This document shows positions 25,883 to 35,711 of a stretch of 64,000 bases of DNA, in pieces. The stretch covers positions 434,001 to 498,000 of the forward strand of contig NZ_PIRM01000001.1 in assembly GCF_003049735.1 (NCBI RefSeq), in the 5' to 3' direction. The position numbers and the translations under genes were made by a program. Under the pieces are notes generated by a model. That model worked only from the letters and a program-made list of their open reading frames with translations, was not told the origin of the DNA and ran no database searches. This DNA is from Campylobacter concisus. GTDB lineage: Bacteria; Campylobacterota; Campylobacteria; Campylobacterales; Campylobacteraceae. Each line of letters begins with the position of its first letter. The stretch's first letter is position 1.

Positions 25883-26605
25883 TCAGTTATCTTCTTCGAA
25901 AAGTTTTTCGTAGTGAGCGTCGTAGTTGTTGATATGCTCGCTATTTAGCTTCCAAAAGACGGTGTCTATGTCGCTAACTCTTGTATAAAATGGCAGCTGA
26001 TAGTACTCAACCTCACCACTTTTAAATTCTTTTAGCACTTTAAAGCTTTGGCAATCAGCAAAAACGCTTCTGCCATCCATCGCTACGAAAATTAAACCAG
26101 CTGCACTTTGAGCGCACATTTTTCTAAAGTCATCTCTGCTTGGATTTGGCTTGTATTCGTAGCTTAGATACGCTCCTATAATATCTGGGTGAATAAATAT
26201 CATATTTGGAAACGCAGATGTGATCTCTTCGTAAATTTCTTTATTTGGTACGATGATTAATGAGCGGTTATAAAGATAGTTTAGCACGACCATATCGCCA
26301 TTTGCAGGTGCAATGCCTGGAAGCGGGAGCGCCTTTTGCTCAAGCAGATCAAACACCTCAAATCTAATCTTAGCAAAGCCAGAATTTTTTGAGATAACAC
26401 TAACTCTTGCGATGATAGAGCTATCAGTATCAAATTTATGAAGTACGACACCACTTGAGCCGATTAAAATTTCTGGACTATCAACTATCGTCGCTGTGCC
26501 ATCACTATCGACGCTAATTATAGGAGTTCTATACTCATTTAAAGAAAAATCGGCCCCAAAAGCAAAGCCAAAAACTAGCGATAAAATCACAAATATACGT
26601 TTCAA
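25883..26605 (-). CDS. Plasminogen-binding N-terminal domain protein (PgbA-like)
   Basis: A 240-aa exported protein with a signal peptide (residues 1-17, VFGFAFGA). The mature region resembles the N-terminal domain of Helicobacter PgbA/PgbB: YRTPIISVDSDGTATIVDS, GSSGVVLHKFDTDSS, LPGIAPANGDMVVLNYLYNR and IHPDIIGAYLSYEYKPNPSR. The long charged C-terminal tail of H. pylori Pgb proteins, which has the terminal Lys needed for plasminogen, is not present. This ends EEDN, so plasminogen binding is not assured. It is first in an operon with yihY. Confidence 0.82.
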   Translation of the reverse strand: MKRIFVILSLVFGFAFGADFSLNEYRTPIISVDSDGTATIVDSPEILIGSSGVVLHKFDTDSSIIARVSVISKNSGFAKIRFEVFDLLEQKALPLPGIAPANGDMVVLNYLYNRSLIIVPNKEIYEEITSAFPNMIFIHPDIIGAYLSYEYKPNPSRDDFRKMCAQSAAGLIFVAMDGRSVFADCQSFKVLKEFKSGEVEYYQLPFYTRVSDIDTVFWKLNSEHINNYDAHYEKLFEEDN

Positions 26606-26718
26606 AAATATCTCCTAAGTTTAAATTTTTAGAGCGATTATAGCCTAAAATGCTTTATCTTTTGCAAAATTAAAGCAAGTTTTAGTTAAAATCCCACCAG
26701 CTTTTTAAAAGGACATTA

Positions 26719-27888
26719 ATGCCTCGTATTTTTATAATTTTTGCAATATTATCTATAAATTTATACGCTATAAAGCCAAGTGTCGACGAGCTTAGCTGGC
26801 CAAATGGAAGTAACTTCTTAAATTTCTTAGAGACAAACAAAATCCCACTTTCACTTTACTATAACTTAGCAACCGAAGATCAAGAGCTAACAGAAGAGAT
26901 CATCGCTGGCACAAAGTATCAAATTTATAAAGACGACAACGGCAATACCAAACAAGTGCTAATCCCTGTTAGCGACGAGCTTCAAATGCATATTTTTAGA
27001 GATGACAATGATAAATTTAAGCTCGAATTTCTTCCCATCTCTTATCAAAGCGAAGATAAATTTTTAGCCTTAAAGGTGGACAAATCAGTCTCTGAAGACA
27101 TTTTTGACTACACTGGCTCTGGCACGCTAGCTCTTGGCTTTAAAGAAATTTTTAAAGGAAGTGGCATTGATTTTAAAAAGATAAACAAAGGCGATACGAT
27201 TGCTATCGTTTATAATCAAAAAATACGCATGGGCCGCTCTTTTGGCACTCCAGAAATTTATGCTGCGATGATAGAAACAAAAAATAAACGATATGTTATG
27301 TATAAATTTGAAGATAAATTTTATGATAAAAACGGCAAGAAAAATGATAAATTTTTACTAGTTCGCCCTCTTGCAAACGCTAGAATCACATCGGCTTTTA
27401 CTCTAAAAAGATGGCACCCTATTTTACAAAGATATAGAGCACACCTTGGCGTTGACTACGGTGCTCCAAAAGGCACACCAATCAAAGCTGCAGGTGATGG
27501 CACGGTTAAATTTGTCGGACAAAAAAGCGGATATGGCAGAACCGTCATCATCTCTCACGCTGGTGGCTATGAGACACTTTATGCTCACTTAAATGGCTTT
27601 GCTAAAGGCATAAAAGGCGGACTAAAAGTTAAGCAAGGTACGCTCATAGCCTACGTTGGTACAAGCGGTATGAGCACAGGACCACATCTACATTTTGGTC
27701 TTTATAGGGACAATAAGCCTATCAATCCAGAAAGTGCAATAAAGGTCGTTAGAAGCCTAGAAGACAAGAAAGAATCAGCTAAATTTAAAGCAGTTGTTAG
27801 CAAAAATGACGAGCTAATAAAAAATGCTTTAAGCAACGAAAAAGAGTATCATAAAGTGGAATTTTTCCCTAATGTAATAGAATTTTAA
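26719..27888 (+). CDS. M23-family peptidoglycan endopeptidase (Csd3/Pgp3-like)
   Basis: A 389-aa exported metallopeptidase. It has a short N-terminal signal (FIIFAILSINLYA), a long N-terminal regulatory region, and the LytM domain with HLGVDYGAPKGTPIKAAGDG (Zn ligands His and Asp), TLYAHLNGF (HxH-type) and GMSTGPHLHFGLY. Length and layout resemble Csd3/HdpA of Helicobacter and Pgp3 of C. jejuni, which trim crosslinks and control helical shape. Assignment to that subfamily is by inference. It ends 9 nt before mgtE. Confidence 0.87.
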   Translation: MPRIFIIFAILSINLYAIKPSVDELSWPNGSNFLNFLETNKIPLSLYYNLATEDQELTEEIIAGTKYQIYKDDNGNTKQVLIPVSDELQMHIFRDDNDKFKLEFLPISYQSEDKFLALKVDKSVSEDIFDYTGSGTLALGFKEIFKGSGIDFKKINKGDTIAIVYNQKIRMGRSFGTPEIYAAMIETKNKRYVMYKFEDKFYDKNGKKNDKFLLVRPLANARITSAFTLKRWHPILQRYRAHLGVDYGAPKGTPIKAAGDGTVKFVGQKSGYGRTVIISHAGGYETLYAHLNGFAKGIKGGLKVKQGTLIAYVGTSGMSTGPHLHFGLYRDNKPINPESAIKVVRSLEDKKESAKFKAVVSKNDELIKNALSNEKEYHKVEFFPNVIEF

Positions 27889-27897
27889 AGGTAAAAC

Positions 27898-29265
27898 TTG
27901 AGCCAAGAACTAGAAGAAGCAAAAGAGCTGATAGATCAGCATTTAGATGAAAATTTAGAAGACAATGAACTCTCGCCTTACGAGCTAGCCCAGCACCTAA
28001 AAACACTTAAAAAGCACGACGAAGAGCTTTTTGCTCACTATCTTGAGAAGCTAGATCCTGAAATTTTAGGCGATGTCGCTATCGAACTACCTGATCACAT
28101 GCTAAAAGATGTGATCGAACAGCTTCCAGCTGAAAAGATCGTAGAAGCACTTGAAGAGCTAGAGAGTGATGATGCGACTGATTTGCTTCAATACATCGAG
28201 GATATCGATGAGGATAAAGCTAGAGAGCTTTTTAATGAGCTTGATAGAGAAAACCAAAATGAAATTTTAAGGCTTAGAAGCTACGAAGAAGATAGAGCTG
28301 GTGCGCACATGCAAACAGAGCTTTTTTCGGCTCATCTTGAAGAAAAGCTTGGCAATGCAGTAGCAAGGCTTAGACGAGAAAAGCAAGAAGGCAAGCTAGA
28401 AAATATCTCACAGCTTTTTATCATTGATAAGAACGGCGTTTTACAATACGCTATCCCACTTGAAGATCTTATACTTTTTGATTTTACAAAGACGCTAAAG
28501 CAAAATATCGAGTCAGCACAGATCGATCACTACAAGCCACACGTTGCAAATGATATGGACCTTATGCAAAATGTCGCTGATATGTTTCAAGAGTACGATC
28601 TAAACGTTATTGCAGTTACTAGTAGTACTGGGATTTTACTTGGTCGTATCACATCTGATGACATCCACGACTACATTCAAGAGAGTGCAACTGAGCAAAT
28701 TTATAACCTAGCCGGCGTTGATGACGAGTCAGAAGAGGATGATACGCTATTTAAAGCGGGTCGTGGTCGTGCGGTTTGGCTTGGTGTAAATTTACTAACA
28801 GCTCTTTTTAGCTCGTCTATAATCGGACTTTTTGACGAGACAATCGCAGCCTACGTCGCTCTTGCTGTTTTAATGCCAATAGTTGCGTCAATGGGTGGGA
28901 ATACCGGCACACAAGCACTTGCTGTTACGGTTCGCCGTCTAGCACTTGGCGAGATAGAGTTTAAAGATGCCAAAAATGTTCTAAAACGTGAGGTTAGTAT
29001 TTCACTCATAAATGGACTAATCTTTGGTGTGGTAATGGGCATAATCGCCTCTGTTTGGTTTGACAAAGGTATGCTTGGCGTTGTTATCGGGCTTAGCATG
29101 GTCACAAATTTATTCTTTGCTGGCTTTTTTGGCACGATCATACCTTTGACGCTAAGGCGCTTTAACATAGATCCTGCAGTCGGTTCAGCCGTCATTCTTA
29201 CTACTTTTACTGATGCGATAGGATTTTTTAGCTTTTTAGGACTTGCAAAATGGATACTACTATAA
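27898..29265 (+). CDS. mgtE: Magnesium transporter MgtE
   Basis: A 455-aa Mg2+ channel/transporter. It has an acidic cytoplasmic N-domain (superhelix with ELDRENQNEILRLRSYEED), two CBS domains (LFIIDKNGVLQYAIPLEDLI; VTSSTGILLGRITSDDIHDY) and five membrane helices with the conserved PIVASMGGNTGTQALAVTVR pore signature. The start is TTG with AGGTAAAAC upstream. The Nudix gene starts 16 nt before its stop, so they are translationally coupled. Confidence 0.94.
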   Translation: MSQELEEAKELIDQHLDENLEDNELSPYELAQHLKTLKKHDEELFAHYLEKLDPEILGDVAIELPDHMLKDVIEQLPAEKIVEALEELESDDATDLLQYIEDIDEDKARELFNELDRENQNEILRLRSYEEDRAGAHMQTELFSAHLEEKLGNAVARLRREKQEGKLENISQLFIIDKNGVLQYAIPLEDLILFDFTKTLKQNIESAQIDHYKPHVANDMDLMQNVADMFQEYDLNVIAVTSSTGILLGRITSDDIHDYIQESATEQIYNLAGVDDESEEDDTLFKAGRGRAVWLGVNLLTALFSSSIIGLFDETIAAYVALAVLMPIVASMGGNTGTQALAVTVRRLALGEIEFKDAKNVLKREVSISLINGLIFGVVMGIIASVWFDKGMLGVVIGLSMVTNLFFAGFFGTIIPLTLRRFNIDPAVGSAVILTTFTDAIGFFSFLGLAKWILL

Positions 29266-29834
29266 CTAATTTAGAAATTCTGCCTCTTGGTGAATCAAAA
29301 TACCTAAAGCCATTTAAGATGAAATTTATGCAAAATGGCGTCCAAAGAGATTGGGACTGCGTAAAAGTGATGAATAGCGTTAGTATTTTTTTATATCACG
29401 AGCAAAAAGATGCCTTTTTGTTTGTAAAGCAGTTTCGCCCGGCTGTTTGGTACTCGCAAGAGAAAGAAGGCATCAAAACAAATGAGCAAGGCTTTACTTA
29501 CGAGCTTTGCGCAGGGCTTATGGATAAAGGACTAAGCGAAGAGCAAACAGCCAGAGAAGAGGCGATCGAAGAAGTGGGCTATGAGCTAAAAGATATAGAG
29601 CGTATCACGATGACATACGGTGCTTTTGGCTTTGGAGGTAACATGCAAACTATGTTTTACGCAAAGATTGATGAGAGTATGAAGGTAAATTCTGGCGGTG
29701 GCGTCGATGGCGAAGATATCGAGCTTGTTTTCATAAAGCGAGAAGATATGATGAAATTTGCCTTTGACGAGAGCAAAGTCAAGGGCTTTGGGCTCATATT
29801 TGCTTATTTGTGGTGGGAGAAATTTAAAAGCTAA
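29250..29834 (+). CDS. Nudix hydrolase (ADP-ribose/UDP-sugar pyrophosphatase-like)
   Basis: A 194-aa protein with a full Nudix box: GLMDKGLSEEQTAREEAIEE continuing VGYE (GX5EX7REUXEEXGU). It is preceded by FVKQFRPAVWYSQEKEG and followed by AFGFGGNMQTMFYAKID. These surroundings fit the ADP-ribose pyrophosphatase/NUDT14 group, which hydrolyse nucleotide sugars. It overlaps the end of mgtE by 16 nt. Confidence 0.88.
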   Translation: MDTTITNLEILPLGESKYLKPFKMKFMQNGVQRDWDCVKVMNSVSIFLYHEQKDAFLFVKQFRPAVWYSQEKEGIKTNEQGFTYELCAGLMDKGLSEEQTAREEAIEEVGYELKDIERITMTYGAFGFGGNMQTMFYAKIDESMKVNSGGGVDGEDIELVFIKREDMMKFAFDESKVKGFGLIFAYLWWEKFKS

Positions 29835-29911
29835 AACGATATCTTTTTAATAAGCGCAAAAACAACGACTGCCACTAAAAAGATACCAACTAATATCACA
29901 TAATCAGACAT
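29831..29911 (-). CDS. Possible 26-aa single-span membrane peptide
   Basis: The frame encodes MSDYVILVGIFLVAVVVFAL followed by IKKISF and stop: one hydrophobic helix with a positively charged C-terminus. AAAGG lies 7 nt before the ATG. Its stop overlaps the Nudix stop on the other strand by 3-4 nt. The composition looks like a genuine small membrane protein rather than chance, but no homologue is known to me. Confidence 0.5.
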   Translation of the reverse strand: MSDYVILVGIFLVAVVVFALIKKISF

Positions 29912-30021
29912 AACAAGCCTTTAAATTTAAATTTTGGCTTATTGTAACCAAAAATTTAAATAAAGTAAGAACTTTATAACCGCACATATCATAAAATAAC
30001 TCAAAAACGCACAAGGAGAAG

Positions 30022-32118
30022 ATGATGAGCGAAAATGAAACTCTTTTTATAAACCGAGAATTAAGCTGGCTACGCTTTAATTCAAGGGTGCTCACTCAGT
30101 GTGAAAAGGAAATTCCTTTACTTGAAAAGCTAAAATTTATAGCTATTTATATGACAAATCTAGACGAGTTTTATATGATCAGAGTCGCTGGCTTAAAGCA
30201 GCTTTTCGCAGCTGGAGCTACTACAAGCAGTGGCGATGGCATGAGCCCACTTGAACAGCTAAGAGAGATTAGAAAATATCTACAAAATGAGCAAAATTTA
30301 GTAGAAGATCACTATAAAAAAACAGTAAATGCTCTTAGCAAGGAGGGGCTTTTTATAAAAAGTTATGACGAGCTTGATGATAGCTTGAAGCAAAAGTGCG
30401 ACGAATACTTTTTCTCAAATATCTTGCCAGTCATCGTTCCTATCGCTGTCGATGCGACTCATCCATTTCCGCACCTAAACAACCTTAGCTTCTCTCTTGC
30501 AGTTAAGCTTGCTGATATCGAGCATCCAGAAATTTTAAAATACGGCATGATAAGAATTTCAAGAGTCTTACCACGTTTTACACAGCCAAGTAGCAATGTT
30601 TTTGTGCCGATTGAAACGATCGTACATCGCCACGCAGAAGAAATTTTCCCAGGATATAAGCTACTTAGCTCGGCTGCTTTTAGAGTGACAAGAAACGCTG
30701 ATATCGTCATCGAAGAAGAAGAAGCGGATGATTTTATGATGATACTTGAGCAAGGGCTAAAGCTTCGCAGAAAAGGAGCTTTTGTTCGTATGCAAATCGA
30801 TAAAAACGTAGACGCTGATATCTTGGACTTTTTAAATTTTCATATGAAAATTTTTCATAAAGATGTCTATTTTTCAAGCATTCCGCTCACTCTTAGCTCG
30901 CTTTGGGAGATAGCTGGAAGTAAAAATTTTACCCACCTAGCAAATGCACCTTATGTTCCAAAAACGCTACCACCATTTGGCAATGGTATATCTGTATTTG
31001 ACGCCATAGATAAAGAAGATGTACTCTTAGTGCATCCATTTGAGAGCTTTGATCCAGTTGTAAGCTTTATAAAAGAAGCCAGCAAAGATCCAAAAGTTAT
31101 ATCCATTAGAATGACACTTTATAGAGTCGATAAAAGTTCACCAATAATTCAAAGTCTAATAGACGCCGCAAGTGATGGCAAGCAAGTAACTGTGATGGTT
31201 GAGCTAAAAGCTAGGTTTGATGAGGAAAATAACCTACACTGGGCAAAGGCGCTTGAAGACGCTGGAGCGCACGTGATATACGGCATCACAGGCTTTAAGG
31301 TGCATGCAAAAGTTAGCCAGGTCATCCGCCAAATCGGCGATAAGCTTAAATTTTATATGCACTTTGGCACAGGTAACTACAACGGCAGTTCGGCTAAAAT
31401 TTACACCGACGTGAGCCTATTTACGAGCAAAGAAGAATTTAGCCAGGATACGACCTCGTTTTTTCACATCCTCTCAGGATATAATAAAAATCGCCGTCTA
31501 AACGCTCTTAGCATGTCGCCTTTTCAGATAAAAGAGCGTATCATCGAAAAGATAAGAGTAGAAGCTAGCAAAGGCAGCGAGGGTAGGATCATCGCCAAAA
31601 TGAACGCACTAATCGATGAAGATGTGATAAATGAGCTTAGCCGCGCATCAAACGCAGGTGTAAAGATCGATCTTATAGTTCGTGGTGTGTGCGGACTAAG
31701 ACCTGGCATAAAAGGCAAAAGCGAAAACATCAAAGTTCGCTCGATCATTGGCAAATACTTAGAGCACGCTAGAATTTTATATTTTAAACATGCTCAGCCA
31801 AAAATTTATATCTCAAGTGCTGACTGGATGCCAAGAAATCTAGAGCGTCGCTTGGAGCTTATGACGCCTATTTTTGAGCCAAGACTTCAAGAGAGGTTGC
31901 TTGAAATTTTAGAGCTTCAGCTAAGCGATAACGATCTAGCATTTGAGCTACAAAATAGCGGTGAATACGTAAAAGTAGCAAGAAGCGAAAACGAAAAAGT
32001 AATATCTTGCCACGAAGTTTTGGAAAATTATATATCTAAAATTTATAAATCTGTAAAAAAAGATACAGATAAAGCAAAAGCCGATATGCTCGCAAGTAAG
32101 CTCTTAAAAGAGAGCTAA
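30022..32118 (+). CDS. ppk: Polyphosphate kinase 1
   Basis: A 698-aa enzyme that polymerises ATP gamma-phosphate into polyphosphate. In Campylobacter this affects stress tolerance and motility. The four-domain layout is complete: N-domain [20 protein letters not shown], head domain, and C1/C2 catalytic domains. The phospho-His region is [13 protein letters not shown] with [10 protein letters not shown] following, and the C-terminal segment is [25 protein letters not shown] precedes a double ATG. A strong terminator follows. Confidence 0.96.
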   Translation: MMSENETLFINRELSWLRFNSRVLTQCEKEIPLLEKLKFIAIYMTNLDEFYMIRVAGLKQLFAAGATTSSGDGMSPLEQLREIRKYLQNEQNLVEDHYKKTVNALSKEGLFIKSYDELDDSLKQKCDEYFFSNILPVIVPIAVDATHPFPHLNNLSFSLAVKLADIEHPEILKYGMIRISRVLPRFTQPSSNVFVPIETIVHRHAEEIFPGYKLLSSAAFRVTRNADIVIEEEEADDFMMILEQGLKLRRKGAFVRMQIDKNVDADILDFLNFHMKIFHKDVYFSSIPLTLSSLWEIAGSKNFTHLANAPYVPKTLPPFGNGISVFDAIDKEDVLLVHPFESFDPVVSFIKEASKDPKVISIRMTLYRVDKSSPIIQSLIDAASDGKQVTVMVELKARFDEENNLHWAKALEDAGAHVIYGITGFKVHAKVSQVIRQIGDKLKFYMHFGTGNYNGSSAKIYTDVSLFTSKEEFSQDTTSFFHILSGYNKNRRLNALSMSPFQIKERIIEKIRVEASKGSEGRIIAKMNALIDEDVINELSRASNAGVKIDLIVRGVCGLRPGIKGKSENIKVRSIIGKYLEHARILYFKHAQPKIYISSADWMPRNLERRLELMTPIFEPRLQERLLEILELQLSDNDLAFELQNSGEYVKVARSENEKVISCHEVLENYISKIYKSVKKDTDKAKADMLASKLLKES

Positions 32119-32128
32119 AAATAAATTA

Positions 32129-32160
32129 AGCTTTTAGACCTAGTCTAAAAGCTATTTTTA
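32129..32160 (+). terminator. Rho-independent terminator of ppk
   Basis: AGCTTTTAGAC (32129-32139) and GTCTAAAAGCT (32143-32153) form a perfect 11-bp stem with a 3-nt loop, followed by ATTTTT. It is nearly symmetrical, so it could also act on transcripts from the other strand. Confidence 0.75.
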
Positions 32161-32263
32161 AATTAGCAAACAAACACTAGCGTTTGATTAAGCAAGTCTT
32201 ATTAAAAATTTCAAATCCGCAGCAAAAAAGCAAAATTTATAAATTTACTTGAGTACCTCAAAG

Positions 32264-34072
32264 CTAGCCAAATATTTCAAATTTTTTAAATAGCTCTGGC
32301 TCATCTTTTACGATACCGCGCTTAATTAGATCAGCAACTACTTCGCGGTCACAATCCGTTTGTAACGGCCAGCCTCTAGTATATCCCTCACGCTCATCTT
32401 TACTAGTGGCATCTATGCAGAAATTTTCACCATCTATGAAAATATCACGCAACGCATCGATATTGTTTGTCACACGCCAAAGTAGCATATATGGGTTTTC
32501 AAGGTAATTTTGCATATCTACAACGATAAGGAGCTTGAAAAAATCTCTAAATATCAAAAGCTTGTCAAAAAGCTCTTTTACCACACAATCTTTTTCAAAT
32601 TTCACCATACAAATAGGCGTTTTGGTATCCGTTTTAAACTGCTTAAGCTCTTTTACATTTGGCGTAACGCTTTGAAATTTAGCCAAAAGCTCGCTGTCGC
32701 TTAAAACCACAGGGCTAAATTTACAAAAGTCTTGCGTCGCATCTACGCCGAGTTTGCCACCAAAACACGAATTTGGACTAGCATGATCAAGCTGATCGCA
32801 CACGCCTTGGCTTATTAGCACACTCTGGCTACCAAAACGATTTAGAACAAAGCTAGTAAATTCATCATAATCTTTAAGTTCAGGCGCATCGGCTCCAACA
32901 AAAATGGCATGTTTTACAAAGCTCATCTGCCCAACGCCCCAAAATGCGTGCATAGCCTGCTTTGCATGAGCTGGATAGAGCGTATTTATCTTGGCTAAGA
33001 TTAGGTTGTGAAAAACGCCATTTTCAGGCATATTGTAGTCCAGTAGTTCAGGCACGGTCGTTCGCAAAAGCGGTAAAAAAACTCGCTCAGTCGCCCAGCC
33101 CATATATTTATCCTCAAGTGGCGGCTTTCCAACCACAGTCGCGTGAAATACCGGTTCACGCTTGCTAGTTATCGCCGTTACATCCATCACTGGAAAAGGC
33201 TCGATAGGCGTATAAAAGCCAGTATGATCGCCAAATGGTCCCTCAAGCTCACTCTTAGTCGTATCCACAAAGCCCTCTATCACGTAGTCTGCATCGTGCG
33301 GGACGTAAATTTCATTTGTTAAAGATTTTACAAGTTTGGCCGGCTCTTTGCGGATGAAGCCATAAAGCAAAAGTTCAAAAACTCCCTTTGGAAGCGGTGC
33401 TTGCCCACACCAAATATAAAGCGGATCACCGCCAATAGCTACTGAAACCGGCATCTTTTTGCCTGCACGCTTGTACTCGTGAAAGAAATTTGCACCGTCT
33501 TTGTGGATCTGCCAGTGCATGCCAAGGCGGTTTTTGTCATAAATTTGCAGTCTATACATACCTAAATTTTGCAAATTTCCATCCAAGCTTTGCGTATAAA
33601 CCTGTCCCATTGTAATAAAAGCGCCACCATCATGTGGCCATGTTTTTAGTGCTGGAAGTGATAGCAAATCAGCATCTTCACCTATAAATTTTACCTGCTG
33701 GCACTCGCCCTCGCCTTTTAATCTCTTAGTGAAAATTTTTCTCATATTAAAAAGATAGTTTAAAAAATCAAGCTTTTCTTTGAGATTACGAGGTTTTCTG
33801 GGCTTTAAAAGCTTTTCTATCTCTTCTGCTATCTCATCAGGCTTTAGCCCAAAGATAAGCTCAAGTGCGTGTTTTGAGCCATAGATATTTGTAAGCACTG
33901 GGGCAAATTTACGCCCAGTTTTTTTGCATACTGGGTTTTTAAAAAGTAGCGCTTGCGAGTTTTCGCGCTTGACCTCGATGTAGCTAGCGTGCGCGATCTC
34001 AAGATCAATATCTGTTGGCTCGTCGATAACACGAAGTAGATTATTTTCTTTTAAAAGCTTGATGTAGTCCAT
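32264..34072 (-). CDS. UbiD-family menaquinone biosynthesis decarboxylase
   Basis: A 602-aa prenylated-FMN-dependent decarboxylase of the UbiD superfamily. It has KVKFIGEDADLL-like spacing (QQVKFIGEDADLLSLPAL), the cofactor region HWQIHKDGANFFHEYKR, SVAIGGDPLYIWCGQAPLPK, VPHDADYVIEGFVDTTKSEL and EGPFGDHTGFYTP. The frame is open 20 codons upstream, but the ATG at 34072 (MDYIKLLKEN) aligns with the family start and has AAGGCG before it. Epsilonproteobacteria make menaquinone by the futalosine route, where a UbiD-like enzyme does the late decarboxylation. I assign it there by family. Confidence 0.9.
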   Translation of the reverse strand: MDYIKLLKENNLLRVIDEPTDIDLEIAHASYIEVKRENSQALLFKNPVCKKTGRKFAPVLTNIYGSKHALELIFGLKPDEIAEEIEKLLKPRKPRNLKEKLDFLNYLFNMRKIFTKRLKGEGECQQVKFIGEDADLLSLPALKTWPHDGGAFITMGQVYTQSLDGNLQNLGMYRLQIYDKNRLGMHWQIHKDGANFFHEYKRAGKKMPVSVAIGGDPLYIWCGQAPLPKGVFELLLYGFIRKEPAKLVKSLTNEIYVPHDADYVIEGFVDTTKSELEGPFGDHTGFYTPIEPFPVMDVTAITSKREPVFHATVVGKPPLEDKYMGWATERVFLPLLRTTVPELLDYNMPENGVFHNLILAKINTLYPAHAKQAMHAFWGVGQMSFVKHAIFVGADAPELKDYDEFTSFVLNRFGSQSVLISQGVCDQLDHASPNSCFGGKLGVDATQDFCKFSPVVLSDSELLAKFQSVTPNVKELKQFKTDTKTPICMVKFEKDCVVKELFDKLLIFRDFFKLLIVVDMQNYLENPYMLLWRVTNNIDALRDIFIDGENFCIDATSKDEREGYTRGWPLQTDCDREVVADLIKRGIVKDEPELFKKFEIFG

Positions 34073-34148
34073 ATTTCGCCTTTTTGATTTTTGGGCGATT
34101 TTAGCCAAAAATAGCTGAAAAAGGCGAAGCAAAGCGGATGGCTATTAT

Positions 34149-34223
34149 TTACCGCACACACAGATAATTATCAGAGTATTCAATCGTTATCTCGGAGCCA
34201 CCTTTGCGATATTTCCTCACCAT
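34149..34223 (-). CDS. Possible 24-aa ORF or gene remnant
   Basis: An ATG at 34223 opens a short frame that reads MVRKYRKGGSEITIEYSDNY followed by LCVR and stop. It lies downstream of the Imm10-like gene on the same strand, in about 270 nt with no other gene. It may be the tail of a decayed gene. Support is weak: no clear Shine-Dalgarno and no known relative. Confidence 0.25.
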   Translation of the reverse strand: MVRKYRKGGSEITIEYSDNYLCVR

Positions 34224-34404
34224 TTAAATAGACGCAAGTACTAAATTTATACTCCATTGTCGAATGTGCGCAAACTAGCGCTCAACGCACAGCCACACAT
34301 GGCCGGCATACTTATGTCTTTTCAAGGTAATTCATTGCAAATTTTTTATTAGGTTAAACACTAGATGGCATCGCAGTTTTAAAAACGGCAGTAAATTTTA
34401 TTAA

Positions 34405-34770
34405 TTACTTCGATATGCTACATTTTAGCAGTTTGCCAAATATCTCTTTGCTATATTTCATAAAGCGCTCATTAAGCTTTACATCCTCGGTATCTACGCA
34501 AATGAGGCTATCTTGCACCTCAAAAATGATAGTTTTATCAGTGACCTTCACTTGTTTGCAAGCGTTGTAGCAAACATCGCCGTTGCACTCTGCGTATATG
34601 CCGTTTATATCGGCGTTTTCGTCGTCATCACTTTTTAGTTTGATCGGTCTTTGAAAGATTATGTAGTTTTTGTAGTCGTATTTGTCGTCTGCAAGACCGA
34701 TCATATAGTAGTTGTCTTTGCTATTTTTAGTAGCGGTTAGGGCTTTTGCTTTAAATTTTAGCTCAAACAC
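34405..34770 (-). CDS. Imm10-like immunity protein (orphan)
   Basis: A 121-aa cytoplasmic protein. The pattern resembles the Imm10 family of polymorphic-toxin immunity proteins: 'gaDd..d..nYiilQRp' (GLADDKYDYKNYIIFQRPIK), a middle beta strand after INGIYAECNGD, and a C-terminal helix NERFMKYSKEIFGKLL. Three Cys cluster at CNGDVCYNAC. The start lies 3 nt downstream of the hemC stop, so it rides on the hemC transcript. No toxin gene is visible nearby. Family assignment is from pattern memory and is moderate. Confidence 0.5.
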   Translation of the reverse strand: MFELKFKAKALTATKNSKDNYYMIGLADDKYDYKNYIIFQRPIKLKSDDDENADINGIYAECNGDVCYNACKQVKVTDKTIIFEVQDSLICVDTEDVKLNERFMKYSKEIFGKLLKCSISK

Positions 34771-34773
34771 ACT

Positions 34774-35703
34774 CTAAGCCATCTCTTCAGCGCGTTTTAA
34801 AAGCTCTTTTGCCCCTTTTTCTATAAATTTATGAGCTAGCTCCTTGCCAACGCTTTGAAATTTGTCTTTGCTGACCTTTAAGCTATCTTTTATAAACTCG
34901 CTTCCATCAGGCAGACCAACGATCGCATCGATAGAAATTTCATCACCTTTTAGCCTTGCACTTATGCCTATTGGCACTTGGCAGCCACCCTCTAAAACGC
35001 TTACAAAGTCACGCTCTATGGTCGTTTCTATGACTGCATTTTCGTCGTTTAAAAAAGAGATCTCATCTAAAATTTTCTTCTCATCTCTAGCCTCTACCCC
35101 AAGAGCACCCTGCCCCATTGCAGGTATCATCTCGTCAAAACCAAATGTGTAGATGTGCGCCACTTCAGCCTTGATATTTAAGCGATTTATGCCAGCCATC
35201 GCCAAAATGATCGCGTCAAATTCGCCCTCTTTTAGCTTTCTAAGTCTAGTTTGCACATTACCTCGAAGCGAGATGATCTCAAGATCAGGCCTCATGATAA
35301 GTAGCTGCATCTTGCGGCGTAGGCTAGTTGTACCAACCCTTGCACCGTGCGGTAGGTCGCTAAATTTAGCAAATTTCTCACTTATCATCGCATCTCTAGT
35401 ATCCTCGCGTGAGCAAATGGCTGCAAGTTTAAGCCCTTCTGGAAATACGACAGGCACGTCTTTTAGACTATGTACTGCGATGTCAGTCTCGCCTTTTAGC
35501 ATGCTATCTTCAAGCTCTTTTGTAAAAAGCCCCTTACCTCCGATCTTCGCAAGCGGAGTGTCAAGGATTACATCACCCTTTGTCTTCATGCCCTCAAGCA
35601 CGACCTTCATGCCCTTGTGCTGCGCCTCGATCCTAGCCTTGATATGCTCACTTTGCCAAAGCGCTAAGATACTCTTTCTAGTTGCTATTTTTATCTCTTT
35701 CAT
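34774..35703 (-). CDS. hemC: Porphobilinogen deaminase (hydroxymethylbilane synthase)
   Basis: Assembles four porphobilinogen units into hydroxymethylbilane for haem synthesis. The protein of about 309 aa has IKIATRKSILALWQSEHIKA, the Lys/Asp catalytic region GGKGLFTKELEDSML, RVGTTSLRRKMQL and the dipyrromethane-cofactor Cys in VLEGGCQVPIGI. The frame starts GTG-ATG-ATG (35709-35703). AGGAG overlaps the first of these and spaces best to the ATG at 35703 (MKEIKIA). It sits in a run with fxsA, proS, hemA and ispB. Confidence 0.95.
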   Translation of the reverse strand: MKEIKIATRKSILALWQSEHIKARIEAQHKGMKVVLEGMKTKGDVILDTPLAKIGGKGLFTKELEDSMLKGETDIAVHSLKDVPVVFPEGLKLAAICSREDTRDAMISEKFAKFSDLPHGARVGTTSLRRKMQLLIMRPDLEIISLRGNVQTRLRKLKEGEFDAIILAMAGINRLNIKAEVAHIYTFGFDEMIPAMGQGALGVEARDEKKILDEISFLNDENAVIETTIERDFVSVLEGGCQVPIGISARLKGDEISIDAIVGLPDGSEFIKDSLKVSKDKFQSVGKELAHKFIEKGAKELLKRAEEMA

Positions 35704-35711
35704 CATCACTC

